A DNA stretch of 64,000 bases from Paramacrobiotus metropolitanus (Eukaryota > Tardigrada > Eutardigrada > Parachela > Macrobiotidae): positions 620,001 through 684,000 of the forward strand of contig NW_026570225.1 in the NCBI RefSeq assembly GCF_019649055.1, read 5' to 3'. Numbering within the stretch: position 1 is the stretch's first letter; the number at the start of each line of letters is the position of its first letter. The notes under the pieces were generated by a model that had not been told where the DNA came from, did not search any database, and worked only from the letters and a program-made list of their open reading frames with translations. The translations under genes and the position numbers were made by a program. This document shows, one piece after another, positions 23,901 through 55,357 of the stretch.

Positions 23901-25177
23901 CTAATACTGTGTGTGATTTATGGCTACTTCGGCAGATACTCTATTTGGCCTCTTTGTGGTCGGTTTTCCGCCCCGGAACTGGTATCTTTTGGACTGTCCG
24001 TACCGATTGTGTTCATCTGGACCCTGACGGGGCACTGGCTACTAATGGATGCTCTGGGTACGTAATTACCCGTAATTGCCTATACATTTGTCTTTGATTG
24101 AATATCTGAATTTTGTCTTGTAAGCTGTACTTAATTTTTCTGTACAGTGTTTTTATTAATTGTATGTTGTACTTAATGTTTTATGTTTCTTGTAAGTGGC
24201 ATCGATGTTTGTTTATGTTTTCCAGGAATGGGTTTGTGCGTGGCGTTTATTGCTCTAGTCCGTCTTCCCAGTTTGAAGGTTTCGACGCTCTTGTTGACGG
24301 GGTTGTTGTTATACGACGTGTTCTGGGTGTTTTTCTCATCCTACATTTTTAACTCCAATGTCATGGTGCGTGTGGCTACTCGTACCGCCGATAATCCTAT
24401 GCGAGCCCTGGCGCGTCGTCTGAACGTGGACTCTAACATCATTAACGAGGCGCCCAAACTGAGCCTTCCTGGAAAACTGGTTTTTCCCAGGTAGAATTGA
24501 TAGATGTTCGTAGCGTTATGCAACTTACCTTTGTATTAAGCAGAAAAAAAAACAGCGAAATAAGTAAGTAGTAAGCAATCCAGTTGCTGCGAGATAGATG
24601 AGCTGGTTTTTTTCTAGCTTTAACAAAGTAGATTCCCATTGCTACAAAATTAATATGATGCGCGTAAGATTGACTTTCAGATTTTGCTGATTATTATTGA
24701 TTTTTGCAGTATTAAAACGTCGGGTCAGTATTCTATGCTGGGACTGGGCGACATTGTCATGCCTGGATTGCTGCTGTGTTTCGTCCTCCGTTTTGATGCG
24801 CATAAGAAACAGCAACTGCGTAACGAAGTGGGTCTTCCCGGTCCGGTCAGCTCATTGGAGAGGGTGCGCTACTTTCACTGCGCACTCATCGGATACTTTC
24901 TCGGTAATTAGTGATGCAAAGCTCCTGAACCAGTCTGCATAGCGTCTTAATCTGGCGAGTAATCCTCTTCGATTGAGCAGGTTTACTGACGGCCACCGTC
25001 TCATCGGAACTGTTTAAAGCAGCCCAGCCGGCATTGCTGTATTTGGTGCCCTTTACATTGCTGCCCCTGCTCTTGATGGCCTACTTGAAGGGCGATCTGC
25101 GTCGGATGTGGAACGGGTTTGATCTGCTCAATTCCACGGGTAACGGGCCGCATCCTGGCAAACACATTGAGGTGTAA
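20966..25177 (+). CDS. SPPL3: Signal peptide peptidase-like 3 (intramembrane aspartyl protease)
   Basis: SPPL3 is a multi-pass GxGD aspartyl protease of the Golgi that cleaves type II membrane proteins, notably glycosyltransferases. Nine exons: 20966-20985, 22039-22116, 22185-22279, 22534-22659, 22740-22821, 23936-24057, 24226-24490, 24710-24903 and 24981-25177. The sum is 1,179 nt, or 392 aa, against 384 in human. The first aspartate lies in [20 protein letters not shown] and the second in [12 protein letters not shown]; the PAL motif is in [30 protein letters not shown] and [10 protein letters not shown] point to SPPL3 rather than SPP or SPPL2. The 20-nt first exon (MGSDFDW) fits the SPPL3 N-terminus SWAYSLVDSS when spliced. 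Its short length makes it the least certain exon. Confidence 0.93.
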
Positions 25178-27113
25178 GGATCAGCGCGGATTGGGGCCGG
25201 CTTGTCTAGCTTGTCGTGTGCGGTTCAAATGCCAAATGATCTCTGTTTCACTTTCACCGGTCAGTTGCGGACGAGTGGCACGAATTGGCTGGTTCTCTCT
25301 TGTTTGGGTTGGGTCATTGGGAGCCGGGAGGTTACACTGTGCGTTGTCTTCAAAGAAAGCACTGTTAAGCTGAAATATCAGAAAATTTTCAACGGGATTT
25401 TATTCGTTTTGGATGATAACATGTGTTGCACGTATTGTAATATATATTGTGGCTGTTTTTATGTTAATTTTTAATTTCATCGATCTACGTAGGCGCTGCT
25501 TATCGGTTACTGTAAAATGTAAACGTATTGGCACCCTTATGCCGATATGGACTATGGAGTCGGTTTCCGATGGATGTTTACTAGTATAAGGATTTCGACA
25601 GTTTTGTAAACTGGCTTTGCTGATGATGATTTGTCAGCAGGCTTGACAATGTGATATGGATTAACGAACAAAAAAGCAATGCGATACGAGTACTGCTTGT
25701 TATTGCTGTAAGCTTGATATTTCCGATGTCGTCCAGGAATTTTGAAATTTTAACTCTTCACGAATTCAAAAATTTTCTGACAGTTACATTTCAATACGTA
25801 ACACGCCGTCAGATATATAGGGCTATAATGGACGTGAACAAGAACTTAAAATACATGTGGTCAAGAAAATAAGGTTCATACTGTAAGTTCATACGCTTGC
25901 CGTAACTGGTTTTCTGCTCTACTAGGTTAGAACTTCCGCGTATTTCCGTAAGTTTTCAATTTTATCTAATAAAAACTTGAATCCTATAAGTTGTTGTAAT
26001 AATGATCATAATAATTGTAATTTTACTTTCACACAGTGAAATCAATACTGAAGTACAGGTATAAACCGCACTGGGCTCAGTTTAGCAACAATCGAGCAAC
26101 AAAGCTTTTTTTGTACGTGTTGCGGTGTTTACCGGGTTACATACCACAACTATTACGTCTTATACTGTAACTGTTACGTCTTATAAAAATAATATAGCGG
26201 TTACTCATGGTCAGATTTACTGCATTAAATGGTTTCTCTTTTCTAAAAACACGATCACAGACACAAAAACAGACCTGCTGACCACATAGTGAGGGTAATA
26301 CATAGATAGTGGCGGCTTTATTTACTTATATAATATACTGTAGTATTACACGGTGCACACACTGAACACACATATGTAAGTACAGTAAGTATTGTAGCAC
26401 CATGCACGCTAAACCTTACAGCAACATAGCGTTTAATACACCGGCAATCTTTCCGTGCGGGCAACAATATGACGCAGGCACAACAAAAGTGCCGGCAAAA
26501 ATAACGAATCGAGGAACTGCAAGAAAGTGAAAATCGATTACTTTTGCTCAACATAGAAAAACTTAACGCGTTTTCGTCATATTGTTTACTACTCAATACT
26601 TTTGCAATATGTGTCCACAAATGTCTCCACCCATGTATGGTGTTATACAGTACGTCAGTCGGCTGTACACTTCTACTCTAAAGTACTGTACTTAATATTA
26701 GGCTTGCGTTTGCAAATCAGCGTTTCTTTGTAGATAGTGGTTCAAGATAGCGATAAACTCTTTTGTCTTCGTATTTGAATAGGCTGTAAAACTGAAATCT
26801 GATTTATGAAAACACCCGGCATGATGGACAACAAATTGGTAGTCTTTTTCACAAATTCCAGTAACGTTTGTGGCAGACTTGTTTATCAAGTCGAATCTGA
26901 CGAGTGTATCGTGGACTCGGGGTGATCTCGGAAATTCCCGAATAACTTATTTTTAATATTTTGTCCAATATTTTATGATCTTTAGTTTGACTTTGACTTC
27001 GTGTAAGAATTTTGATCGTAGATGTGTGCTGCGATCAAAGACGTTTCCGTCTTACTTAGCACACTTTTCGAACGTCCTGTGCTTTTCTTGCAGTTTTGTT
27101 GTTCTGCGGAAAA
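25178..27113. other. Intergenic between SPPL3 and the SLC5 gene
   Basis: The SPPL3 3' region begins here; an AATAAA at 25968-25973 is far from the stop and may be chance. Positions 26149-26184 hold two near copies of a TTACGTCTTATA phrase. No supported gene is present on either strand. Confidence 0.3.
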
Positions 27114-30100
27114 ATGTTGAACAATTCGGACACGTTGGAGACGTGGGATATTGTGGCAATGGTGCTGTATTTTCTAGTCATGATTGCCGTGGGAATATCG
27201 GTAAATGCGCCTGTTTAAAAAATATGGCAAAAAATTGGGCATGTTGTCGATGCAGTGAAAATGTTACAAACTCACGAAAAATGCCAAATTGTTTTTTCTA
27301 CAGTCCATGTGTTTTGCCAACCGAAGCACGGTATCCGGATTTTTCCTGGCCGGACGCCAAATGAACTGGATTATCGTATGTTGCTACGGCTGTTGCGGCA
27401 TTTGCTTCATCTTCATAAGGCATACTTTAATTTGTGCATTACAAAAATATTATATCGACCAGTATATTTGCGTTTGTTGTGGATGCCTTGTCTTAAAGAT
27501 TTTTCTTTGTTTGAATTAATTCGTGTTATGTAACTGCAGGTGGGAGCCAGCTTATTCGCTTCGAATATCGGCAGTGATCATTTCATCGGGTTGGCCGGAT
27601 CCGGTGCCGCAGAAGGTAGAATACTGTTAATTGTCTGTTATTATACAGATATTTTATTCCGACAAAAAGTGCGAAGCTTTTATCAGGTGCAGGTTGCGAA
27701 AAATTAACAAATGATTCGTAATAAGTCATTACTGGTGGGAAATGTGTTTCTTGGTAGGAAATAATTCATAATGCTAGCCGTTTACATTTATATCGTTTAC
27801 CTTTAAAAGTGATCTGTTGTTCGCAGGCATCAGCGTCGGAGCGTTCGAGTTCAATGTAAGATATGTAATCGTTTGTCATGTGTAAGACGAGCAGGCAGTC
27901 ATTTTATTGTGGAACTTCTGCGTTCCCAAAATGTCCACTCGACTTTTGCGCAATAGTTTTTTCATGTATTTATTTTGGATTTTTTTTTAAGTCGTCAGTA
28001 AGATTTTGTTATTGCTTATGATACGGCTGCAAACTTATTAAGGATGCCAACTGTTTATGGAATGTACTTACGTTTTTAGGCTACAATTATACTGCAACTA
28101 CTCGGATGGGTGTTTTTACCCGTTTATATCGCGAGCAAGGTTCGTCGCTTAAAAGGATGTTGTTAGTCTATTAATTCATTAGGACTCGTACTGTTATTTG
28201 ATGTGAAGTGTTTGTTGATTTGTCCACTTTATGGTTGTTATTGCATTACGCTTACGTACGCCTTCTTGAAATGCCGTACATACGGCCGACGGCAGACCTT
28301 TTTTCGAAAACTTTAGAATGTGTATTATTATTATTGCTTGTGCCGAATATTTTTGAAATGAACAGGTGCACACGTTGCCAGAATATATGAGCAAACGATT
28401 TGGAGGGAATCGAATTCGCGTTTATCTTGCCGCACTTTCCCTGGTTTTGTACATTTTCACCAAAATTTCAGTAAGTGGTTGCCGGTTGGTCGTACCCGTT
28501 TCAAACACGGTATTCCCGGCATATTTCTCTGTGTATATCTGTATAAATTTTAATGGATAAATGGATTTTACAAAATTTGATGGTGTGATGGTCACAGTTA
28601 CGGCGTGAAACACACCAACTCTTTAGGTGGACATGTTTTCTGGCGCACTGTTTATTAATCAAAGTCTTCGTTGGAATTTGTATGCATCTATTCTTTTATT
28701 GCTGGGAATTACCGCATTGACATCGATAACAGGAGGGCTCACTGCGTAAGTAAGTCGATGACATATGTATATTATGGGACTTTTATGTTACACTAGTAAC
28801 TGCATTCTAAAATAACTTTCGAATTAATTTCCCGTGCGCTTTGGGGAAAAAATTGCTTCTACGTATGTTTTTCTCGAATTCTATGCTTTTCAGGGCCATA
28901 TTTCTTGAAGTGCTGCAGACATGCGCAATTCTAATCGGATGCGTTTCGATTGCTGTGATATGTGAGTTGTTGTAAGAATTGTAACCTTTGTGTCTCTCAT
29001 GTTCAGTATTGAGTTTTAAATTTTAAATATGCTTTTACCTAAATATCGCGGCTGTGTTAGCTTTTGTGGAAGTTGGTGGGTATGCCGGTTTGCGGGAAGG
29101 ATACATGAATTCAGTGCCAAATACTACACGGTTAAATCTGACCAAATGTGGTCATCCGGAGCCTGATTCCTTCGTCATGCTGCGCGATATTCGCGACCCT
29201 GGGATGCCGTGGTTGGGGTTTGTTATCGGCCAGACGCCTTCCTCAATATGGTACTGGGCTGCTGACCAGGTAAATTATGTGGTAGAATAAAAACTACGGA
29301 ATTTATTGTATTGTACTGTATAAATTTGTAACGTCAGTTCAAGATGTAATTAATGATTGATTTTCGGGGCTGTTAATAAAATTAACAATAATATTAATCG
29401 CGTTTTGTGTGGTGTAGATGATGGTGCAGCGTGTGCTATCCTCGAAAACTCTGTCGCATGCCCAAGGTGGCTGTATTCTTGCTGGATATTTGAAATTGCT
29501 GCCATTGTTTATTATGGTCATGCCCGGTATGATTAGCCGTGTGTTGTGGCCGGACGAAGTGGGATGCGTCGATCCAGACATTTGTGAACGAATTTGCGGG
29601 AATCGTGTTGGTTGCAGTAATATTGCATACCCCAGACTCGTGATGCGTCTATTGCCGGCGGGACTGCGCGGGTTAATGATAGGTACATAAATGCTCCACT
29701 GGTGAACGATATCTTGTGGTTAGTTAGAAAAACCGGCGGGTTTGCGCTACCACCGTAACGGTTTTATTACCAAACTGCGCGCTTTAAACTCGTTAGCAAC
29801 TTCGTACCGCACGCTGAGTTATAATTGTAATTGTTCTGTAGCGATCATGTTGGCATCCCTGGTGTCCGACTTGTCTTCTATATTCAACAGTGCTTCCAGC
29901 TTATTTACTATTGATGTGTGGGTACGTGTACATCAATAAATTTTAGCATTTTTAAACACGTGTGGGCTATATGCATACTTATTGTACTAGTACAATGCGT
30001 TTCGCAGGTACGTTTCCGCTCAAAAGCCACTCCAAGGGAAATGCTTATTGTTGGAAGAGTGTTCAATTTGGTACTTCTCGCGGTTTCAATCGCTTGGTGC

Positions 30101-31387
30101 GTACATTCCTGTTTCCAGCGTTTACGTGAATATTTTACTTACAAAGTTACAATTAGACTTAGCAGAACCTGCTACATATATAAATGCGTTGCTAAAAGCT
30201 AATTTTACTATTCTGTGCAATAGGATTCCATTAATCCAGCAAATGCAAGGCGGTCAGTTATATATCTACATCCAATCTATTGCGGCCTACCTGGCCCCAC
30301 CCATTGCGGCAGTATATCTCCTGGCGATTCTCTGGCACAGGTGTAATGAAAAGGTACGATGATAAGTAATTTAAAACTATATAAAATACCTTGAAAAATA
30401 TATATAAATACACCACAATGTTGTATTTATCGTTTATGCAGGGGGCATTCTGGGGTCTCATGGTACGAACGATTAATCGTATCACGCTTTGTAACCGGTA
30501 ACAACGAATAAAGGTCGTAATATTTGTCCGTTGCACCAGCTTGGATTAGCACTGGGAGTCACTAGAATGATCCTGGATTTTGTTTACCGTTCTCCGGAAT
30601 GCGGCTTACCGGATGAGCGTCCCTCATTTATCAAAGATTTTCAGTACCTATATTATGCATTTGTCGTATTTGTCCTCAGTGGATTTACAGCGATCTTCGT
30701 CAGTTTGTGCACTAAACAACTGGAACCATACAGGGTAAACGCCCAATAAATTAAACAGTTTTGCAAAACTACAGTATGTACGAGCACAATATGTAGCATT
30801 TTCTGTAAGTTTGCTCTCATGGAAGGTGATTACTCGGAAGTAATTAGTTGAAATAGGTAAATTAAAGTCGTAATTTTACGAACTTTTAGCTGATACGTAC
30901 AACGTTTTCCACCCGTTTTGCAACTCTCGAACGTCCGGATGAACTGCCAGCGAGTACACATGATATGTCACTTACGGAATTGACTGCAACAAATTCAACC
31001 GTCGCAGTTGTTAGCGACGAAAAAGAGACCAGCGTCGAAACGATTCCAGCAGAAAAAGCTTTGAAATACAGTCCTAAAATGATGCTAGGACTGCTGCAAC
31101 ATGGATATAACTGGTTTTGTGGACTTGATGCTCCGAAAGGTCAACCAGATGCCAATGAAATCGAAGTAAGTACTACTGGTAGCTTGTGCAGCGGCTTCTT
31201 GTCGCGAAGTTTAATTGCGTACAATTTTTACGGGCGAAATTGTGTGCAATTTTTGTAGGCAAAACTACTGGAAGCTTCGTCGCTTGAGCAACCTAAATGG
31301 GTTAGGAATATTCTTCTAGTTAATGTCGCATTGATTTGCAGTTTTGGCATAACAATATATGCTGTATTCTCCAGCGGAATCATGTAA
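27114..31387 (+). CDS. SLC5A: SLC5-family sodium/sugar cotransporter (SGLT type)
   Basis: This gene encodes a plasma-membrane sodium-coupled solute importer of the SGLT group. Seventeen exons: 27114-27200, 27304-27375, 27540-27615, 27827-27855, 28080-28139, 28366-28470, 28627-28745, 28894-28961, 29061-29269, 29418-29682, 29842-29921, 30008-30096, 30224-30353, 30442-30462, 30540-30734, 30890-31165 and 31259-31387. The total is 2,010 nt, or 669 aa, against 664 for human SGLT1. Family blocks in order: [104 protein letters not shown] and a hydrophobic C-terminal helix. The YW pair and the Gln of YIQS, which contact sugar in SGLT1, are kept. Glucose, another hexose or myo-inositol are all possible substrates; the sequence does not decide. 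Confidence 0.92.
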
Positions 31388-31781
31388 TGTTCCGCTTCAT
31401 CCGGTGATTGAAAGTGTTTATAGAATTTATTTTTTCTTGTTGCGATTTATTTCTGGATGCTTATTATATTTTATTGCTGCCGTACCTAAACATATCATTC
31501 TGTGATTTTAAAACCTTCTGTTAATACGTATATTTCTGCCGTTGCATATTTTTGCAACCTGTATTACACTCTGCAGGTTGAATATGGTGTAAAATTTTCA
31601 GAAAGACGCTTTAGAGGAGCGTTGGTGATTTATATGTCACAAGAATTAAATGCAAACCTTCCGAAAACAGGCTCAGAAAATAAAACAACCTTCAGAAAAG
31701 AAGTTACGTAGAGAAATAAGTTAAAGAGTTGATATTCCATACAATTTGCAGAAAGGAAGTTGAAAAATTACCACTTAATTT
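31388..31781. other. Convergent 3' ends of SLC5 and HYPK
   Basis: The two genes run toward each other and their stop codons are 394 bp apart. No gene is seen in the gap, so the 3' untranslated regions may overlap. Confidence 0.45.
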
Positions 31782-32539
31782 CTAATGATCCGTAGATTTT
31801 ATGACATTGCTGCTATGGTCAGGACAACAATGTGAAGAGGATACGAAAGGGTTAATCTGGGCAGCATTGCCAAACATTAATTCGCGCACAGCTTTACGCA
31901 TATCACCGTGATGCTTCTTGAGCAACCGCTCGGCAAACAATCGTTTGACATCGAAATGTTCTACCTATAAAAGCAACGCAATCCGTCAGATTCAAAAATG
32001 ACAGACAGATATCATAGATTCATAATCAAACGTCGGCGCTGCCACACATATTTGGTTTCCTTACCAGAGCATCGATATCCACTTTGCGCAGGGTTATTAC
32101 AACTGGGCCCGTCGAACTCTTCGCTTGTTCCGAAGCAACATTTGTTAGAACCTAGAGAAAACATTGATGAAACTCAAATAGCAAGACGATCGTTTAACCA
32201 CAATATCTGATACAAGCACGCAGGGAGTACAACTTCTGTGGCAACATCTTTAGTTTGCATTACTGAATTAAATTACAAGTAAGTTTAACGAGTTCTCGCT
32301 ATTCATTGTCAGAAAAGTAATACCGCGACCGCAGATCAATCCTTAGTCCTTACCGCACTCGCATTGCCGGAGATCTTTCCAGAAAACTCCTTCTCTTCCT
32401 TGAGATCGGTCACTTTTTCCATATCGGCGGCATTCTGAGCACTGGCTTTATCCAGCTTGGTAGCGGGCTGCTGTTCATCTATTTCGTCCCCATCTGGCTG
32501 TCCTTCGGTTCCCGGTCGTTTATTCGCTTCGTCTGACAT
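31782..32539 (-). CDS. HYPK: Huntingtin-interacting protein K (HYPK), NatA-associated
   Basis: HYPK binds the ribosome-associated NatA N-terminal acetyltransferase and has chaperone-like activity. Three exons on the minus strand: 32539-32354, 32151-32065 and 31964-31782. They join in phase 0 twice to give 151 aa, against 129 in human. Exon 1 is acidic and disordered and contains NAADMEKVTDLKEEKEF, matching the SGAADLERVTDYAEEKE core of HYPK. Exon 2 ends VITLRKVDIDAL, like the KVTIKKEDLELI segment. Exon 3 gives FDVKRLFAERLLKKHHGDM, matching the C-terminal UBA-like helices (ISRAAAERSLREHMGNV). A 20-residue tail after the UBA is extra. The start ATG at 32539 was preferred because MSDEA opens the acidic region; no ATG was verified further upstream. 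Confidence 0.78.
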
Positions 32540-33117
32540 GACTGCATGTATATTAACACCACGACTGTAGTTATCAGTATCGTAACGCGTTCCCACAAAC
32601 AACAGCGCAGTGAAGTTTGCTTTAAAATGTTTTAAACGTCAAAAGAGGCTTCTCAAAACAATATAGTAAAGCAGAATGTTTTACATAACGAGAATAAAAT
32701 GAACACTAATAATGACTAATTTTCAAAACAACTTTCAATCAGAAAAACACGAAAAGCACGAAAAACGAAAATTGCTCGGAAATGCCTGACTCGCGTGGCG
32801 TGCCGGTCCATTGGTCGGGACTCCCCCAGACTCAAAAGTCCGTCGCGTGACGAAACATACTGCAAATTTTGCAATAGATTTCTTTTTGCTGATCCAAGAT
32901 TCCATTGAATCATTTTCACGGCCGACAAAGTTGTTTATTCATCAAGGTGCTACACTGGTATACCGTTAAACGACTGGTATAGATTTTAAATGACAGTTTT
33001 TATTTAATTAGTTTTGGGTTTCTTGCTTTAGCAGGTATCACGAGTGGTTACAGACTAACAGGAAGTTGTTTGGTAATTGTGGATTATCTTCTAACGGTAC
33101 GGTTCGGGTGGCTTGAA
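32540..33117. promoter_or_regulatory. Divergent HYPK / DYNC1H1 intergenic region
   Basis: The 578 bp between the two start codons must hold both 5' leaders and both promoters. No TATA box or other named element is clear. A bidirectional promoter is inferred only from the head-to-head arrangement. Confidence 0.4.
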
Positions 33118-52205
<19,088 letters not shown>

Positions 52206-53130
52206 GATAATTGATGTGAATCACTAATAGATTTGGTTTTTTTTAATGTTATTTTTATTATTTGTGGAAGTGTTAGTTTTACGTTTATGGAGATGTGGTG
52301 GTAGTTTCTTACTGTTTTAGGTGATTTTGAACAAAATACTGGACCTATACAATATTCTGAATAAAAAGTCGAAAGACGATAATTATCGGCTCACCGATAG
52401 TTCTTACGCGAGCTACGTCGACTCGCGCTGTGTGGACCGTCACGAGGCGGACGGCTGAGAAGACTAAAAAAACGTGCACCTAGACGGTGTTGTGAATGTT
52501 AGCTCGATTTCTCGAGATCGTGTCTGCTCGACTAGGTGACGGTGACGGTCCGTCGACAAAAAGGCTGGTCTCCGTTTGTTTTTGGAGGAACTTGATCTAC
52601 AGATTCTGCACACTATGTCCCAAAATATTGCGGTGATTGACGAAAAGAGCACCTTACCTTAGTGAGGTGACGGTAAGACACAAGGGGTTTCTCCTATGGC
52701 ATGTGAAATGAACGTAGCGTGATCCCGATGGTGCGCGGTTTACAACGCGTAGAGCAAGAATATTGCTATCAGCTATTCCCAGTTGTTTCAGTTTTCTCAG
52801 CTACAAATTACGATAATATTATTGATTATTTCTGTATGCGGAAATCATTAAAAATTCTGGCTGTTTCAGTTTTTACAAATCTGACTGTTTTTGGTCCTTT
52901 GGTTTCTTCTACAATCTAAGGTTTCCGATTTTGTTCAGATCCTGTCTGCATGTTTTAATGGTTGCGTAACAGTACAAGAAACACTGTGGAAGCTTGTAAG
53001 AAGTGTGTACAAACAGTGTGTTCCATTCCAGTTTACGGCCGTCGGTTCTTCGCACTTCTGTCCGCTGCTTGATATTCATTGCCCCTATCAGCTAAGCCAG
53101 CCTTTTAACGTCTTGCCGTAGTCACTGAAC
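52206..53130. other. Gap between DYNC1H1 and TIMM10 with a nested inverted-repeat block
   Basis: An AATAAA at 52360-52365 is a likely DYNC1H1 polyadenylation signal. Beyond it, GGACCGTCAC (52434-52443) pairs with GTGACGGTCC (52542-52551), and CACCTAG (52477-52483) pairs with CTAGGTG (52532-52538) inside it, so the block can form a two-tier stem. The rest is AT-rich with no gene; the TIMM10 promoter should lie near 53000. Confidence 0.5.
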
Positions 53131-53418
53131 ATGGCTAGTATGCAGGGACTGACTCCGGAGCAGCTGAACATTGTTGCGGAACTGGAAATTGAGATGATGT
53201 CGGATATGTATCATCGCATGACTAACGGATGCTTCCAGAAGTGTCTTCCCTTGAAATTCAAGGATTCCGAACTGACCAAGGGGGAATCGGTGTGTGTGGA
53301 TCGCTGTGTTGCAAAGTACCTCGAAGTGCACGACCGAATCGGGAAGAAGCTCACCGCGATGTCCATGCAGGACGAAGCCGCTATGAAGCAACTGCAGAAC
53401 GCCGCAGCGGGCTCGTAA
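53131..53418 (+). CDS. TIMM10: Mitochondrial import chaperone Tim10
   Basis: Tim10 is a small intermembrane-space chaperone that pairs with Tim9 to carry hydrophobic precursors to the inner membrane. The 95-aa protein is encoded by a single exon. It has the twin CX3C motif (CFQKC and CVDRC) that forms the two disulfides. The flanking sequence [15 protein letters not shown] before the first pair and [20 protein letters not shown] around the second are Tim10-specific rather than Tim9 or Tim8/13. The C-terminal [12 protein letters not shown] block also fits Tim10. Human Tim10 is 90 aa. The ATG at 53131 has a good context (aacATGg); a second Met three codons later is possible but less likely. Confidence 0.93.
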   Translation: MASMQGLTPEQLNIVAELEIEMMSDMYHRMTNGCFQKCLPLKFKDSELTKGESVCVDRCVAKYLEVHDRIGKKLTAMSMQDEAAMKQLQNAAAGS

Positions 53419-54017
53419 CTGGCTTGCCAAATAGTCGTGAGCTTTTCATCGAATTTTGCTGTTCTTCTTTCTGTGTGTGTCAGTGTGGAAGAGCGGGTAA
53501 AATCAGCAAATCCTTGGAGATTAATTATCCTGCAGTGAATTTAAGGTTTTATTAATTATCCTGCAGTGAATTTCTGTGTCGGAGCCATGAATTAGGAAGT
53601 TGTTCACATTTAGAAAATTCTAAAAGCAAGTCGAACTTCGAAACTCGGATTTCATGCTGGGCACTTGAGGATTGTCTGGGTTTTAATGAAATTAACGTAA
53701 AGAAAGACTCATATACGCGTGAAATATCATTCTTCAGCTTCAGTGAATAATTGGACATAAAATTAAAGAAACCGATAGCGAAAACACGGTTTCGTGCGGC
53801 CGGTGGTCGTGATTTACACAATCGACCAAAGATGAAGTTTATGAACAAGCGTACCGGTAGGCAAAATCTCCAACATAACTACTACAACCATCCAGAAAAA
53901 CAACTCGGTACTGACTGTAAAACATGCGCCTGTTACCTAATAAATAATACCCGAAGACTTATCACATGAGCAGATCTCAAAAGTCGAAACTACCAGTAGT
54001 TACAATATCGTCAGACG
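53419..54017. other. Convergent 3' ends of TIMM10 and TMEM41B
   Basis: No gene is present. The 22-nt sequence TTAATTATCCTGCAGTGAAT plus TT occurs twice, at 53521-53542 and 53552-53573, as a local direct duplication. Confidence 0.5.
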
Positions 54018-55357
54018 TCAGTTGAATTTCTTTATCAACTGCCGCTTGAAGATCACCGGAAGCAGGGAAACCACAGCAAATACCGCCAACAGACATATGG
54101 ACGTCCAGGAAAAGGCGTCGCCGGAGGATGACAGCTGGTGCAATGTTGTTCCTGCTTGCACGGCAATAAAGGAAGGCGGTGCCACGCCTGCGCGACGAGT
54201 GAACAGTTTCGTTATAACTCAACTTACAAGCCAACAACAATTTGCTTTACCGACTTTCGCAATGACAGTCTCGTAATGCTGAGTTAAATGCGTTTGGATT
54301 AGGCCGTTTGGCTGTTCTGACATGCGACTCTATGAGACCTTATTTATTCAGAAAAATCACTCACCGAGAAATGTTCCCAGAAAAAACTGTTTCAGTGGCA
54401 CACCGATCACCGGTGAGGCTAAATTGATAAACCAGTTTGGGAGAAAAGGCGTGATACGCAGGAAAATGATGTAATTCAGCAGGCTGTCACGGTGCTTATC
54501 CACCTATTAAAAATCCATCCATCTGCACTGCAGTCATGCGGAAAAGTAACAGAATTCCCTGTTTACCTGTCTGGTCCAATCCTGGACACGTTCGGGGAAA
54601 TATTTCAGCAACAACGGCTTCCCCGCCATCAAAGAAAGAAGATAACAACAACTGGCACCGATGGCCGAGCACTAAAAACAACGAAAAATATTGCGATATA
54701 GGAGTGCAAAAAAGGTTTGGTAAACAAAAGTTATGGTGTGCGTCACAGCTTAGTTTCACGTTTTGAGTGATAAACAGAATCGAATAATACAAAACCATGC
54801 AACCATACCGTGCAAACTGTTAACAGTGCTACAGGAAACGGAAACAAAAATCCGGATAAAATGCTCAAAAAAATCGATCCAGGGATGGCGAATGACTGTA
54901 GACTGAAATTTCAGATACCACTGTTAGACTTCAACCGATAGATAAATTTTCATCAGAAGTGCGAGAGAATACTCACAAAATATATGTCAAAAAGAATCCA
55001 CCAAATACTTGATAGAAATATTTCGCCTTGTAACGATAGAGCACTTCACCGAGGGCTTTAGCATCGTCAATCGTTTTCGGTAATCTGAACACGGCTCGTT
55101 CATGCCTGAAACATTCACAAACACTCTCAGTTCTTTATGGAATTCTGGCAAAATCAATCAGAAGATTAAATAAGAACAGAATGAACTTACGGCTCAAGGG
55201 AAGGAAAACTGAGATACACACCAGCCATACACAAAAGTGCCAGAAGAAAAATCAAACCAAAAATTAGAAAAGATCTTCTTGTTCCCTGAGCAGAAGTTTT
55301 ACTGGTCTCAAGTCCCAGAGAATTGGGTTCAGTGCGGGAATCTTTGTGGATCTCCAT
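54018..55357 (-). CDS. TMEM41B: TMEM41B, VTT-domain ER phospholipid scramblase
   Basis: TMEM41B is an ER multi-pass protein with a VTT/DedA-like domain that scrambles phospholipids and is needed for autophagosome and lipoprotein formation. Six minus-strand exons: 55357-55191, 55105-54977, 54902-54809, 54671-54567, 54503-54365 and 54187-54018. They sum to 804 nt, or 267 aa, against 291 in human. The core is highly matched: LPKTIDDAKALGEVLYRYK, QSFAIPGSIFLSILSGFLFP, the reentrant-loop stretch FLRITPFLPNWFINLASPV, and GVAPPSFIAVQAGTTLHQL. It ends in a lysine-rich tail (KRQLIKKFN). The start is the first ATG in the frame; upstream codons are open but contain no ATG. TMEM41A is a weaker alternative. 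Confidence 0.92.

Noticed and set aside
33070-33117. In-frame ATG upstream of the chosen dynein start
   Set aside because: The 16 added residues do not look like a dynein N-terminus and the ATG at 33118 has a better context; kept only as an alternative.
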